A stretch of DNA of 38,660 bases from Jiangella rhizosphaerae (GCF_003579925.1 NZ_QUAL01000035.1:4505-43164), one strand, 5' to 3'. Shown: positions 14,650-22,793, counted from the first letter of the stretch. The notes: generated by a model from the sequence alone, not told the origin. Numbers and translations: made by a program.

Positions 14650-15945
14650 TCAGCCGCGCGGGTCGGTCACCGCCCCGAGGAAGACGATGGTGCCCGTCTG
14701 GCTGTCGGAGATGGTGAACGCGAACGGGCGGTCGACCCGGAAGCTCTGGCCGGCGGAGGTGCGGGTGAGCCCGCCGGTGACGGCCGCGGCCTCGGTGCCG
14801 GCCTCGTCGACCCGGATGTAGGTCTTGTGGACGACGGTGTCGAGGGCCTGCGGCTGCGGCGACATCGGGCGGAAGTCGGCGTTTTGGAAGGCCGGCCCCA
14901 TGCCGAGCGCTGTCAGCGCGTCGCCGAGGTCGGCGTCCCACTCCAGCTCGAACTTCGGCACGGCGACGGTCTGCAGTTCCTGCGGCGTCAGCGCGGCGAC
15001 GGCGGCGGCCCACTCGGCGGCGTCCAGCGACGACAGCAGGCCCGGCAGCCCGGCCGCGTCGTCGGGGAGCAGGATCTCCATGCCGTACCGGCCCTCGGTG
15101 CCGTAGGGCAGCCGCAGCATGGAGTAGCCGTCGCGCTGGACGAACGGGAGCGTCTGCCCGCGCAGCATCATCAGCGGGACGTCCGCGCTGCCGCCGCCGG
15201 CCAGCGCGAACGGCTGCGTCTGGGTGTCGTCGGGGTCGAACTGCGTGGTCCACGTGCCGAGGAAGTAGACCGCGTTGAGCAGCACCAGCGCGGCCTGCGG
15301 GTCGGGCAGCCCGAGGTCGCCGGCGATGCCGTCGATGCGATCCTCGGTGTGCTCGCGCACCCAGGCGTCGATCTCGTCGGCGGTCTCCTGCGCACCGAGG
15401 TCGGCCTCGTCGACCGTCGCCCCGAAGGAGTCGCGCACGAACGACAGGTAGTCCTCCTCGAACGGCACCCCCTCCTGCGCCCACAGCGCGTTGGCCGGCG
15501 CCAGCGTGACGTCGGAGGTGTCGGCCAGCTGCCGCAGCAGCGCGCCCACCCGCACGTCGCGCGGATCTTGCAGGTGCAGCGCGCCCGCCATCGCGTCGGC
15601 GGTGTCGCCGCCGGCCCCGGCCAGCACCATGGCCAGCATCGACGCGACGGAGACGGGGGAGGTGACGGTGTTCGCCCTGCCGTCGGTCAGCTGCCCGAGA
15701 AGGTCGAAACCGAACTGGTTGACCGACGCGCCGACGGCGCCGGCGTCGGCCGGCGCGAGGTCGGCGACGACGTCGATGCGCGGCGCCGGTCCCGGGTCGG
15801 TGGTCGGCGACGCGGCGGACTCGGCCGCGCCGGAATCGCCGGACGCCGAGCCGCCGCTGCCGTCGTCACCCGCCGGGCCGGACCCGCAGCCCGCGACCAG
15901 CAGGGCACCGGCGAGCACCGCGGTGACCGCGCGGGGCAGGGACAT
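14650..15945 (-). CDS. Lipoprotein serpin (serine protease inhibitor)
   Basis: A 431-residue extracytoplasmic serpin. The signal peptide ends in the lipobox LVAGC (Cys20), followed by a Gly/Ser-rich linker, so it should be tethered to the outer face of the membrane. The serpin body starts near residue 65 (NQFGFDLLGQL) and has the conserved NALWAQ and LLNAVYFLGTW segments. The hinge EAGTEAAAVTG (about 381-391) has the small-residue pattern of inhibitory serpins. The loop then reads GLTRTSAGQS, so the scissile bond probably lies near Arg or Thr/Ser; exact P1 is uncertain. ATG 15945 has a strong GGAGGTG site five bases upstream and is only 24 bases after the orphan cytochrome b gene, implying one operon. 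Confidence 0.93.
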   Translation of the reverse strand: MSLPRAVTAVLAGALLVAGCGSGPAGDDGSGGSASGDSGAAESAASPTTDPGPAPRIDVVADLAPADAGAVGASVNQFGFDLLGQLTDGRANTVTSPVSVASMLAMVLAGAGGDTADAMAGALHLQDPRDVRVGALLRQLADTSDVTLAPANALWAQEGVPFEEDYLSFVRDSFGATVDEADLGAQETADEIDAWVREHTEDRIDGIAGDLGLPDPQAALVLLNAVYFLGTWTTQFDPDDTQTQPFALAGGGSADVPLMMLRGQTLPFVQRDGYSMLRLPYGTEGRYGMEILLPDDAAGLPGLLSSLDAAEWAAAVAALTPQELQTVAVPKFELEWDADLGDALTALGMGPAFQNADFRPMSPQPQALDTVVHKTYIRVDEAGTEAAAVTGGLTRTSAGQSFRVDRPFAFTISDSQTGTIVFLGAVTDPRG

Positions 15946-15969
15946 GAGCGCACCTCCGGACGACGAGTA

Positions 15970-17550
15970 TCAAGCATGCTCCTTCACTTGGACGTCGCCG
16001 GAGACGGGTCGGTTGCCGGGGAGATCGGCGAAGTAGAAGCGCGACGCCAGGGCGCGGCGCCGATCGGCGCGGTAGTGCGGGTTCGCGACGCCGTGCTCGT
16101 CGGCCGGCGCGCCGGCACCGGCGGGCACCAGCGCCGCGCCGTGCGGCACCCGCCGCTCGGCCTCGCGGGGCGTGAGCGGCCGGTGCAGTTCGCTGAACCC
16201 GCCCTCGGGACTGACGACGACGATGCCGGTCGCGTGTCCGTGGCGCAGTTCCTCCAGGTCGCGCAGCCGCAGGCCGAGGAGGATCCGCTTCGTCGCCCAG
16301 AATGCCAGCGGCGGCGCGACGACGACGGCGGCCTGCAGGAACCGGACCAGCGGCTCGAGCGGGACGTGCAGCAGCGTGGCGACGACGTCGCTGGCGCCGG
16401 CGATCCACAGCACCAGGTAGAACGCGACGAACGCGGCCACCAGTGCGGTGCGCACCGGCATGTCGCGGGGCCGGTCGAGGACGTCGGGGTCGCGGCGGTC
16501 GCCGGTGGCCCACTGCTCGAACCAGGGGTACAGCGCCAGCGTGGCCAGCACGACGCCGGGCAGCACCATGACGGGGACGACGACGCTCAGCGTCAGCGTG
16601 TAGCCGAACACGTCGACCTCCCATGGCGGCATCAGCCGCACCGCGCCGTCGAGGAACCCGAGGTACCACGGCGGCCGGCTGCCCGCCGGCGCCTGCGACG
16701 CGTCGAACGGTCCCCACAGCCAGACGGGGTTCACCTGGACGGCCGCCGCCATCGCCACGATCCCGCCCGCGATCAGCAGGCCCAGGCCGCCCATCCGGGC
16801 GGCCCACCGGGGCAGCGGGTCGCCGGCCGGGTCGTCCGCCGCGTCCGCCGCGTCCGCCGCACGCCACCGCCGGTACGCGAGCAGCAGCCAGACGGCGGCC
16901 AGCCCCACGATCAGCGCCGGCAGCACCCACACGTGCACCGCGTTCAGGCGGCTGATGATCTGGTCGCCCGGGAACTCGTCGCCGAACACCAGCCACGACA
17001 GCCACGTCCCGACGACCGGCGCGGCCAGCAGGTAGCCCTCCGTGACCCGCAGGCCGGTCCCGGACTGCATGTCGTCGGGGAGCGAGTGGCCGAGGTACGC
17101 CTCGACGATGCCCAGGACCAGCAGCCCCAGCAGGAGCAGCCAGCCGACCCGCCGGTGCCCGCGGAACGCGCCGGCGAGGAACACCCGCAGCAGGTGCGCG
17201 GACAGCGCCGCGATGAACACCAGCGACGCCCAGTGGTGCACCTGGCGCACCAGCAGCCCGCCCGGCACCTCCATCGAGATGCGCACCGTCGACGCGTAGG
17301 CCTCGGACATCGTGACGCCGCGCAACGGGCCGTAGTCGCCGGTGTAGACGACCTGCCGCATCGACGGCTCGAACCAGAACGCCAGCACCACGCCGGACAC
17401 GAGCACCAGCAGGAAGCTCACGACGGCCAGCGGCGCGAACAGGTCCGTCCACCGCCGCGGCACCGGCAGCCGGCGCCGGGTCATCGGCCCGTGCCGGTCG
17501 GCCAGCCCCACCACACCGGCGACGAGAGGGTGTTTCGTCAGGTCGGACAT
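15970..17550 (-). CDS. Orphan divergent cytochrome b (QcrB paralogue) lacking one haem ligand
   Basis: A 526-residue paralogue of the QcrB at 63-1706, alignable without gaps through helices B and D. H105 and H119 of helix B and H206 of helix D are kept, but the fourth haem ligand is Trp221 (codon 16888-16890) where QcrB has H224. By the bovine ligand pattern this is the high-potential (bH) site. The quinol-site motif is PPWY, not PDWY, so the acidic residue is also lost. Ala/Asp repeats (ADAADAADD) form a loop after helix D. The start at 17550 follows AAGGAG six bases upstream. No qcrA or qcrC accompanies it; it is co-transcribed with the serpin. It may be a structural or regulatory subunit rather than a full Q-cycle enzyme. 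Confidence 0.93.
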   Translation of the reverse strand: MSDLTKHPLVAGVVGLADRHGPMTRRRLPVPRRWTDLFAPLAVVSFLLVLVSGVVLAFWFEPSMRQVVYTGDYGPLRGVTMSEAYASTVRISMEVPGGLLVRQVHHWASLVFIAALSAHLLRVFLAGAFRGHRRVGWLLLLGLLVLGIVEAYLGHSLPDDMQSGTGLRVTEGYLLAAPVVGTWLSWLVFGDEFPGDQIISRLNAVHVWVLPALIVGLAAVWLLLAYRRWRAADAADAADDPAGDPLPRWAARMGGLGLLIAGGIVAMAAAVQVNPVWLWGPFDASQAPAGSRPPWYLGFLDGAVRLMPPWEVDVFGYTLTLSVVVPVMVLPGVVLATLALYPWFEQWATGDRRDPDVLDRPRDMPVRTALVAAFVAFYLVLWIAGASDVVATLLHVPLEPLVRFLQAAVVVAPPLAFWATKRILLGLRLRDLEELRHGHATGIVVVSPEGGFSELHRPLTPREAERRVPHGAALVPAGAGAPADEHGVANPHYRADRRRALASRFYFADLPGNRPVSGDVQVKEHA

Positions 17551-17639
17551 GCCGTACTCCTTGCGATCGCTCCTGTACCTAGGACCGATGCCGGGCCGGG
17601 ATTGTGACATGACGTCGATCACGTCCGTAGGCTGCGGCA
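17551..17639. promoter_or_regulatory. Divergent promoter region between the orphan cytochrome b and an SRPBCC gene
   Basis: This 89-base gap must serve both directions. It contains TGTGACATGACGTCGATCAC, with a central GACGTC palindrome and GTGA/TCAC ends that are one base out of register, and a TACCTAGG near 17576. These are possible regulator sites, but no known box is matched well. Confidence 0.35.
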
Positions 17640-18023
17640 ATGGCGCCGGCGATCGATCTCATGGACGACACGTTCGTGGTGGCCGAGCGGGCCGAGCTGG
17701 CGGCGTACGTCCGCGACCCCGCGGTGTGGCGCGCGTGGTGGCCGCGCCTGACGCTCGCCGTCCACCAGGACCGCGGCCTCGAGGGCGTGCGCTGGACCGT
17801 CACCGGCGAGCTGACCGGCAGCACGGAGTTGTGGCTGGAGCGGTGGGGCGACGGCGTCCTCGTCCACTGGTTCCTGCGTGCCGACCCGGCGTCGCCGCGG
17901 GCGCGTCCCGACCGGCTGGCCCGCCGGTACACCGTCGCGTTCAAGGCGCGCATCCACGAGCTGAAGGACCGCCTCGAGCACGGACGACCGGCCGGCGTGC
18001 CGCGGCTGCCGCCGGCTCGATAG
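17640..18023 (+). CDS. SRPBCC-like (polyketide cyclase/START fold) protein
   Basis: A 127-residue protein with the beta-strand rhythm of the SRPBCC fold: ERAELAAYVRDPAVWRAWWPRLTL at the start, GVRWTVTGELTGSTELWLERWGDGVLVHWFLR in the middle, and a C-terminal helix AFKARIHELKDRLE. These proteins bind lipids or other hydrophobic ligands. It has no signal peptide. ATG 17640 has only a weak ribosome-binding site; M8 at 17661 is an alternative. It is divergent from the orphan cytochrome b and 40 bases before a second SRPBCC gene. The ligand is unknown. Confidence 0.8.
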   Translation: MAPAIDLMDDTFVVAERAELAAYVRDPAVWRAWWPRLTLAVHQDRGLEGVRWTVTGELTGSTELWLERWGDGVLVHWFLRADPASPRARPDRLARRYTVAFKARIHELKDRLEHGRPAGVPRLPPAR

Positions 18024-18063
18024 TCTGCGGTTTCCGCCGTCCGGCCGATGGGACACTTCATTC

Positions 18064-18513
18064 ATGGCTTCGCAGACCACGTCGAGCATCGTCGTCGCGG
18101 CGACGCCTGACCGCATCATGGCCGTGATCGCCGATCTCGAGGCGTACCCCGAGTGGACGGCCTCGGTCCGCGAGGTCGAGGTGCTGACGGTCTACGAGGA
18201 CAGCGGGCGGCCGGGCGAGGCGAAGTTCGTGCTCGACGCCGGGCCCATCAAGGACCGCTACACGCTCTCCTACGAGTGGGACGGCGACGACGAGGTCCGG
18301 TGGAGCCTGGTCGAGGGCGGGCTGATCAAGGAGCTGGACGGCTCCTACACGCTGGCCCCCGTCGACGACTCGAGCACCGAGGTGACGTACCAGCTGACGG
18401 TCGACGTCGCGATCCCGATGCTCGGGCTGATGAAGCGCAAGGCGGAGAAGGTCATCATCGACACGGCTCTGAAAGAGCTGAAGAAACGCGTCGAGGACGG
18501 AGTGGACGAGTGA
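18064..18513 (+). CDS. SRPBCC family (cyclase/dehydrase) protein
   Basis: A 149-residue SRPBCC protein starting SSIVVAATPDRIMAVIADLEAYPEW, the typical first strand and helices, then DRYTLSYEWDGDDEVRWSLVEGG and a long C-terminal helix with KALKELKKRVED-like charge (here TALKELKKRVEDGV). It corresponds in position to Mycobacterium Rv2185c. It probably binds a lipid or polyketide ligand; no enzymatic residues are evident. A TAGTCT at 18021-18026, overlapping the previous stop, could be its -10. Its stop overlaps the GTG of the glucokinase gene (GTGA), implying coupling. Confidence 0.9.
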   Translation: MASQTTSSIVVAATPDRIMAVIADLEAYPEWTASVREVEVLTVYEDSGRPGEAKFVLDAGPIKDRYTLSYEWDGDDEVRWSLVEGGLIKELDGSYTLAPVDDSSTEVTYQLTVDVAIPMLGLMKRKAEKVIIDTALKELKKRVEDGVDE

Positions 18514-19445
18514 GCCTCACCATCGGGGTCGACGTCGGCGGCACCAAGATCGCGGCCGGCGTCGTGGACGAGAAAGGCGTCATCGGGGCGCGGGCGCGGC
18601 GCGAGACGCCGTCGCACGACCCCGCGGCGATCGTCGAGACGATCATCGAGGTCACCAAGGAGCTGGCCGACCAGCACGACGTCGAGGCCGTGGGCGTCGG
18701 CTCGGCCGGGTTCATCGACTCCGCCCGCTCGCGGGTCCTGTTCGCGCCGAACCTCGCCTGGCGCGACGTCCCGGTCCGCGACCAGGTCGCCGAGGCCACC
18801 GGCCTGCCCACCGTCGTCGAGAACGACGCCAACGCCGCCGCCTGGGGCGAGTTCCGGTTCGGCGCCGCCGAGGACGTCGACGACATGATCCTGCTGACCA
18901 TCGGCACCGGCGTCGGCGGCGGCGTGGTGCTCGACGGCCAGATCTACCGCGGCGCGCACGGCGTGGCGGCCGAGCTCGGCCACATGCGCGTGGTCCCCGA
19001 CGGTCACCTGTGCGGCTGCGGGCTGCGCGGCTGCCTCGAGGCCTACGCCAGCGGCACCGCTCTCGTGCGCGAGGCGCGCGAGGCGGCCAGCCTCCCGTCG
19101 GCCGAACGGCTGCTCGAACTGGCCGGCGGCGACGCGCAGCGCATCACCGGCCCCATGGTCACCGAGCTGGCCAACGCCGGCGACGAGCTGGCCATCGTGC
19201 TCATCGCCGAGGTCGGGCGCTGGCTCGGCGAGGCGATGGGCTCGTTCACGGCGGTGTTCGACCCCGCCGCGTTCGTCATCGGCGGCGGCGTCTCCGCGGC
19301 CGGCGACCTGCTGCTGCGTCCGGCCGAGGAAGCGTTGCGCAAGCACACCACCGGCGCCGGCCACCGGCCGGAGCCCGAGGTGCGGGTGGCGACGCTCGGC
19401 AACGACGCCGGCGTCATCGGCGCGGCCGACCTCGCCCGGGTGTGA
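18510..19445 (+). CDS. glkA: ROK-family glucokinase
   Basis: A 311-residue kinase that phosphorylates glucose with ATP at the head of glycolysis. It has the phosphate-1 motif VDVGGTKIAAG, the sugar-binding ENDANAAAWGE, the phosphate-2 TIGTGVGGG, the ELGHM of the ROK family, and the zinc-binding CGCGLRGCLE. ROK repressor DNA-binding sequence is absent. In Streptomyces the equivalent gene (glkA) mediates carbon catabolite repression; that this copy does is inferred. GTG 18510 overlaps the SRPBCC stop, and its own stop overlaps the next GTG, so three genes form a tightly coupled operon. Confidence 0.94.
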   Translation: MSLTIGVDVGGTKIAAGVVDEKGVIGARARRETPSHDPAAIVETIIEVTKELADQHDVEAVGVGSAGFIDSARSRVLFAPNLAWRDVPVRDQVAEATGLPTVVENDANAAAWGEFRFGAAEDVDDMILLTIGTGVGGGVVLDGQIYRGAHGVAAELGHMRVVPDGHLCGCGLRGCLEAYASGTALVREAREAASLPSAERLLELAGGDAQRITGPMVTELANAGDELAIVLIAEVGRWLGEAMGSFTAVFDPAAFVIGGGVSAAGDLLLRPAEEALRKHTTGAGHRPEPEVRVATLGNDAGVIGAADLARV

Positions 19446-20134
19446 CGGCCTCGCAACCGGCCGTCACGCTCCGGGTCGTCAGCTACAACGTCCGCGGTCT
19501 GCGCGGCGACGGTGCCGCCGTCGCCCGGGTGCTGCGCGAGCTCGACCCGGACGTCGTGTTCGTCCAAGAGCTGCCGAAGGTCCTGCTGTGGCGCGGCCGA
19601 GCCGCCTCGTTCGCCCGCCGCGCCGACCTGCTGTACGCGGCCGGCGGCGGCACGACCGGCGGGACGGCGCTGTTCACGGCCGTGCGGGTCGACCTGCGCG
19701 AGGTGCAGGAGCACCGGCTGCGGCGCACGCCCGGGCTGACCCGGCGCGGCCTCGTGCTGGCCCGGCTGGAGAAGGACGGCGTCGCGTTCGCGGCCGGGTC
19801 GCTGCACCTGGGTCTGGACGCCGGCGAGCGGGCCCGGCACCTGACGGACCTCACCGGCCTGGTCAACCGGCTCGGCGCGGCGACGACGGTGCTCGGCGGC
19901 GACCTCAACGAGCCGCCGTCCGCGCCGACGTGGACCCGGCTGGCCTCGCAGTACACCGACGCCGGCGCCGCCGACCCGACACCGACGTTCTCGGTCGCCC
20001 ACCCGCGGCAGCGCAGCGACGGCATCTTCGTGAGGGGCGCGGAAGTGACGTCCTACCGCGTCGTCGACACGCCGGACGTCCGCGTGGGCAGCGACCACTT
20101 CCCGGTCGTGGCGGAGCTCACCCTCCCGCGGTAG
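19442..20134 (+). CDS. Endonuclease/exonuclease/phosphatase (EEP) family protein
   Basis: A 230-residue metal-dependent phosphoesterase. Family signatures are SYNVRGL at the start, VFVQELPK (metal Glu), SLHLGLD with its catalytic His, GGDLNEPP (Asp and Asn), and SDHFPVVAEL at the end. No signal peptide, so it acts in the cytoplasm. Substrate cannot be assigned: the family includes AP endonucleases, nucleases and lipid or inositol phosphatases. GTG 19442 overlaps the glucokinase stop. It converges on the membrane protein gene at 20143. Confidence 0.9.
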   Translation: MTASQPAVTLRVVSYNVRGLRGDGAAVARVLRELDPDVVFVQELPKVLLWRGRAASFARRADLLYAAGGGTTGGTALFTAVRVDLREVQEHRLRRTPGLTRRGLVLARLEKDGVAFAAGSLHLGLDAGERARHLTDLTGLVNRLGAATTVLGGDLNEPPSAPTWTRLASQYTDAGAADPTPTFSVAHPRQRSDGIFVRGAEVTSYRVVDTPDVRVGSDHFPVVAELTLPR

Positions 20135-20142
20135 GGCGGTCG

Positions 20143-20643
20143 CTAGATGACGGCGCCGTCGTCGGGGTCGTTGGGGTGGTGGCCGCGCATGCGGGCGATC
20201 AGCGTGACGAAGCCGGCGATGAAGGCGACCACGGCGAAGAAGACGATCTCGTCGGACGGGCGCCAGGACATGATCGCGACGATGATCAGCGCGATCGGAG
20301 GGGCGATGACGGCGGCCCAGGCCAGCCGCTGGATGCGGTCGCCGCGGGGGATGGGGGCGGGGACCGGCGGGACGAAGTGGTTGGCCGCCTCCTCGGCGGC
20401 GTCGTCGTCGATGCCCGCGCCGACGCTGCCCTCAGCGGCCGCGTCGGAGCCCGCGCCGCGCCCCGTCACCGATCCCAGCGTCACCGAGGCGTCGCGGAAG
20501 TCGTCGGGGCGGACGCCCTCCTCGAGGCGCTCGTCGGGGCCGAGCTCCTCCGCGGCCGGCCAGGGCTGGTCGCCGTCGCCGGCGGGGGAGGCGTGGAACG
20601 AGTCGATCAGCTCGGCCCAGGTCTGGTCGTCGTCTCGGCTCAT
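20143..20643 (-). CDS. Two-helix membrane protein with long acidic cytoplasmic domain
   Basis: A 166-residue protein. The first ~105 residues are acidic and low in hydrophobics (GPDERLEEGVRPDDFRDAS...), then two membrane helices follow: LAWAAVIAPPIALIIVAIM and EIVFFAVVAFIAGFVTLIA, and a polar tail with HHPNDPDDGAV. It is a conserved actinobacterial type with no known role to me. ATG 20643 overlaps the esterase stop (ATGA), so it is the second gene of that operon and may work with the esterase at the membrane. Confidence 0.85.
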   Translation of the reverse strand: MSRDDDQTWAELIDSFHASPAGDGDQPWPAAEELGPDERLEEGVRPDDFRDASVTLGSVTGRGAGSDAAAEGSVGAGIDDDAAEEAANHFVPPVPAPIPRGDRIQRLAWAAVIAPPIALIIVAIMSWRPSDEIVFFAVVAFIAGFVTLIARMRGHHPNDPDDGAVI

Positions 20644-21422
20644 CGCGGCAGGCCCCGGTTCCTCTTCGTGGTGACTCGTTCGACGAACGCCGTGGAGCCC
20701 GAGAAGATTTCCGGGGCGTCGTAGTCGAGGGTGGCGACGTGGTAGCTGCGCCGCAGGACGACCTCGGCGACGTCGGTGGAGGAGACGCCGGAGAGGATGA
20801 CCGGTGCGCTGGTCGCGTCGACGACGTGGTCGTTCGCGCTGCGGTAGAGCAGCAGCGGCTGGGTGATCATGGCGAGGTCGCGGCGGACCAGCTGCCACAG
20901 CTTGGTCTGCGACCACAGCGCCCGCAGCGGGGTGCGGTCGTAGGCGCGCTCGTCCTGGCCGGGCATCGCGATGTCGCCGGACAGCCCGGCCGCCGACCGA
21001 CGCAGCAACCGCAGCACGGGCAACGCCAGAAGCCGCTTGTCGGCGCTGGTGACGACCGGGTTGACCAGCACCAGACCCTGCACCAGCGCCCCGTGCTCCT
21101 GGGCCAGTCGCAGCGCCAGGCAGCCACCCATCGACAGGCCGGCGACGACGACCTGCTCGCACCGTTCGGCGAGGTCGAGCAGCGACCGCTCGACCCGGCG
21201 GTACCAGTCGGGCCAGGCGGTGACGTTGAGGTCCTGCCAGGTGGTGCCGTGACCGGGCAGCCGCGGCAGCTCGACGCTGTACCCCTGGCCGGCCAGGTGC
21301 TCGGCCCACGGACGCAGAGAGGCCGGCGAGCCGGTGAAGCCGTGGCAGAGCAGCACGCCGACGGGGCCGCCGTCGCGCCGGTACGGCTCGATCGAGCCGA
21401 CCGCCTCGCCCTCAGAGAGCAT
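20640..21422 (-). CDS. Alpha/beta-hydrolase carboxylesterase or monoacylglycerol lipase
   Basis: A 260-residue cytosolic esterase. The oxyanion motif is LLCHGFTGSP, the nucleophile S97 is in GLSMGG, the acid is in ANDHVVD, and the catalytic His in SYHVATLDYD. This matches the Est30/monoacylglycerol lipase branch. It acts on short- or medium-chain esters or monoacylglycerols (family knowledge). ATG 21422 has GGGAGGGG five bases upstream; the very long open frame that extends past it is chance. It is divergent from plsC, whose product makes phosphatidic acid, so a shared lipid role is likely but not shown. Confidence 0.93.
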   Translation of the reverse strand: MLSEGEAVGSIEPYRRDGGPVGVLLCHGFTGSPASLRPWAEHLAGQGYSVELPRLPGHGTTWQDLNVTAWPDWYRRVERSLLDLAERCEQVVVAGLSMGGCLALRLAQEHGALVQGLVLVNPVVTSADKRLLALPVLRLLRRSAAGLSGDIAMPGQDERAYDRTPLRALWSQTKLWQLVRRDLAMITQPLLLYRSANDHVVDATSAPVILSGVSSTDVAEVVLRRSYHVATLDYDAPEIFSGSTAFVERVTTKRNRGLPR

Positions 21423-21524
21423 CGCGTCCCCTCCCGTTCCGCGCCGGCACTCGCACCAGCATGGTCGCATGCGCCCGATCCGTCCGCGCGGGCGAGGCCC
21501 GTCGTCGGCCGGGCTCTTTGGCGG

Positions 21525-21530
21525 TAGTGT
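21525..21530 (+). promoter_or_regulatory. -10 element of a probable leaderless plsC transcript
   Basis: TAGTGT lies six bases before the GTG at 21537, which places the transcription start at the start codon. No ribosome-binding site is present between them. Confidence 0.5.
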
Positions 21531-21536
21531 TCCGAC

Positions 21537-22229
21537 GTGTTCTATTGGCTGATGAAGAGCGTCTTCCTCGGGCCGATCCTGCGGTTGATCTATCGGCCCT
21601 GGGCCGAGGGTGTGGAGCACGTCCCCGCCAAGGGCGGCGCGATCCTCGCGGGCAACCACCTCACCGTCGTCGACTCCTTCTTCATGCCGCTCGTTCTCGA
21701 CCGTAAGGTCAGTTTCCTCGCCAAGAGCGACTATTTCACCCAACGCGGTGTCAAAGGGTGGTTGAAGCGCGTCTTCTTCGGCGGGACGGGCAACGTCCCG
21801 GTCGACCGCTCCGGCGGCCGGGCCAGCGAGGCGGCGCTGCGCACGGCCGTGCAGATCCTCGAGAGCGGCGAGCTGCTCGGCATCTACCCCGAGGGCACCC
21901 GGTCGCCCGACGGCCGGCTCTACCGCGGCAAGACCGGCGTCGCCCGCATGGCCCTGGAGGCCCGGGTCCCCGTCGTCCCGGTCGCGATGATCGGGACCGC
22001 GGAGATGCAGCCGGCCGGGCGGATCATCCCCAAGCTGATGCGGCCGGGCATCCGGTTCGGTGCGCCGCTGGACTTCAGCCGCTACTACGGCATGGAGACC
22101 GACCGCCACGTCCTGCGGTCGGTCACCGACGAGATCATGTACGCGCTCATGGAGCTGTCCGGCCAGGAGTACGTCGACGTCTACGCGGCGTCGGTGAAGG
22201 CCAAGGCCGCCGAGCCCAAGGACGGCTGA
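21537..22229 (+). CDS. plsC: 1-acylglycerol-3-phosphate O-acyltransferase (PlsC family)
   Basis: A 230-residue acyltransferase that adds the second acyl chain to lysophosphatidic acid, or a close relative of that enzyme. The catalytic HX4D is H41-x4-D46 in GNHLTVVDSFF; the phosphate-binding motif is YPEGTRSPDG, and the fourth block is VPVVPVAMIGT. The N-terminal YWLMKSVFLGPILRLIY is hydrophobic and should dip into the membrane. It is the positional match of Mycobacterium Rv2182c. GTG 21537 has no ribosome-binding site but has a -10 six bases upstream. The gene ends at a convergent gap filled by a repeat. Confidence 0.92.
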   Translation: MFYWLMKSVFLGPILRLIYRPWAEGVEHVPAKGGAILAGNHLTVVDSFFMPLVLDRKVSFLAKSDYFTQRGVKGWLKRVFFGGTGNVPVDRSGGRASEAALRTAVQILESGELLGIYPEGTRSPDGRLYRGKTGVARMALEARVPVVPVAMIGTAEMQPAGRIIPKLMRPGIRFGAPLDFSRYYGMETDRHVLRSVTDEIMYALMELSGQEYVDVYAASVKAKAAEPKDG

Positions 22230-22270
22230 TCGGTCCGCGTTGGGTTGGCCGGCGTTTGCTGCGTTGGGCC

Positions 22271-22409
22271 GTCCCCCTGCTGCCCGATTGTCTTGGCCGC
22301 GGACGCGCGCCTCAAGTCCGCGCGCGTTGTTGTTGGCCTTCGCTGTGATTGGGGCGCTTGGACTTGACCCGCGCGTCCGCGGCAAAGAATGGGCAGCTAT
22401 CAGGGGGAC
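22271..22409. repeat. Large hairpin module A1 of the intergenic repeat
   Basis: The left arm (22271-22319, starting GTCCCCCTGCTGCCC) pairs along almost its whole length with the right arm (22360-22409, ending CAGGGGGAC). The only interruptions are short, such as an ATAG insertion. The loop is about 40 bases. The inner stem reads TCAAGTCC/GGACTTGA, which differs from A2 on both arms. Confidence 0.85.
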
Positions 22410-22453
22410 GGGGGGAGTGTGGCGACGGCTGCCGGGGCGTCTGGCCGGCTTCT

Positions 22454-22658
22454 GTGTGGCGTTGGTGTTGTTGAGCGTCCACGTGGTGAGATGTCGCCGT
22501 GATCCGGGGGGCATCACGAGGATTACCCCAGCGTCAACACCCTTACAGTCATGTTGAAGCTCGCGGAATCCTCGTGATGTAGGCGATCGTCGATGATCAT
22601 CGCTGTCCACAGCCCGACAAACGGGGCGAAACGGGCACGAGAAGGGTGAGGCGTGCCC
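22454..22658. repeat. Conserved core B1 of the intergenic repeat
   Basis: This core matches 25947-26152 with about 17 differences over 205 bases by hand count. It contains the inverted repeat ATCACGAGGATT (22513-22524) / AATCCTCGTGAT (22567-22578), the palindrome GATGATCATC, and a GGGCACG/CGTGCCC hairpin at its right end. Differences do not cluster in third codon positions of any frame that I could see. Confidence 0.8.
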
Positions 22659-22669
22659 AGATCCTCCCC

Positions 22670-22793
22670 GTCCCCCTGATAGCTGCCCGTTCTTTGCCGC
22701 GGGCGTGCGGGTCAAGCGGTCATCGTCGCGCGAAGCGCCAATAGTCCGCTTGACGCGCCCGTTCGCGGCAAGAGAATGGGGCAGCAGGGGGAC
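22670..22793. repeat. Large hairpin module C1, an inverted relative of module A
   Basis: Left arm GTCCCCCTGATAGCTGCCC... and right arm ...GGGGCAGCAGGGGGAC pair along about 45 bases, with the inner stem TCAAGCGG/CCGCTTGA and a GCGCgaaGCGC tip. Its left arm matches the complement of A1's right arm, and its right arm that of A1's left arm, so C is an inverted copy of A. Confidence 0.8.

Noticed and set aside
17595-17625. CRP-like palindrome between the orphan cytochrome b and the SRPBCC gene
   Set aside because: The GTGA and TCAC ends are one base out of register with the central GACGTC, so it does not fit the TGTGA-N6-TCACA pattern.
22454-22658. Repeat core B as a protein-coding gene
   Set aside because: Frames are short or cross the hairpins, the two copies differ by substitutions not biased to third positions, and there is no start with a ribosome-binding site.
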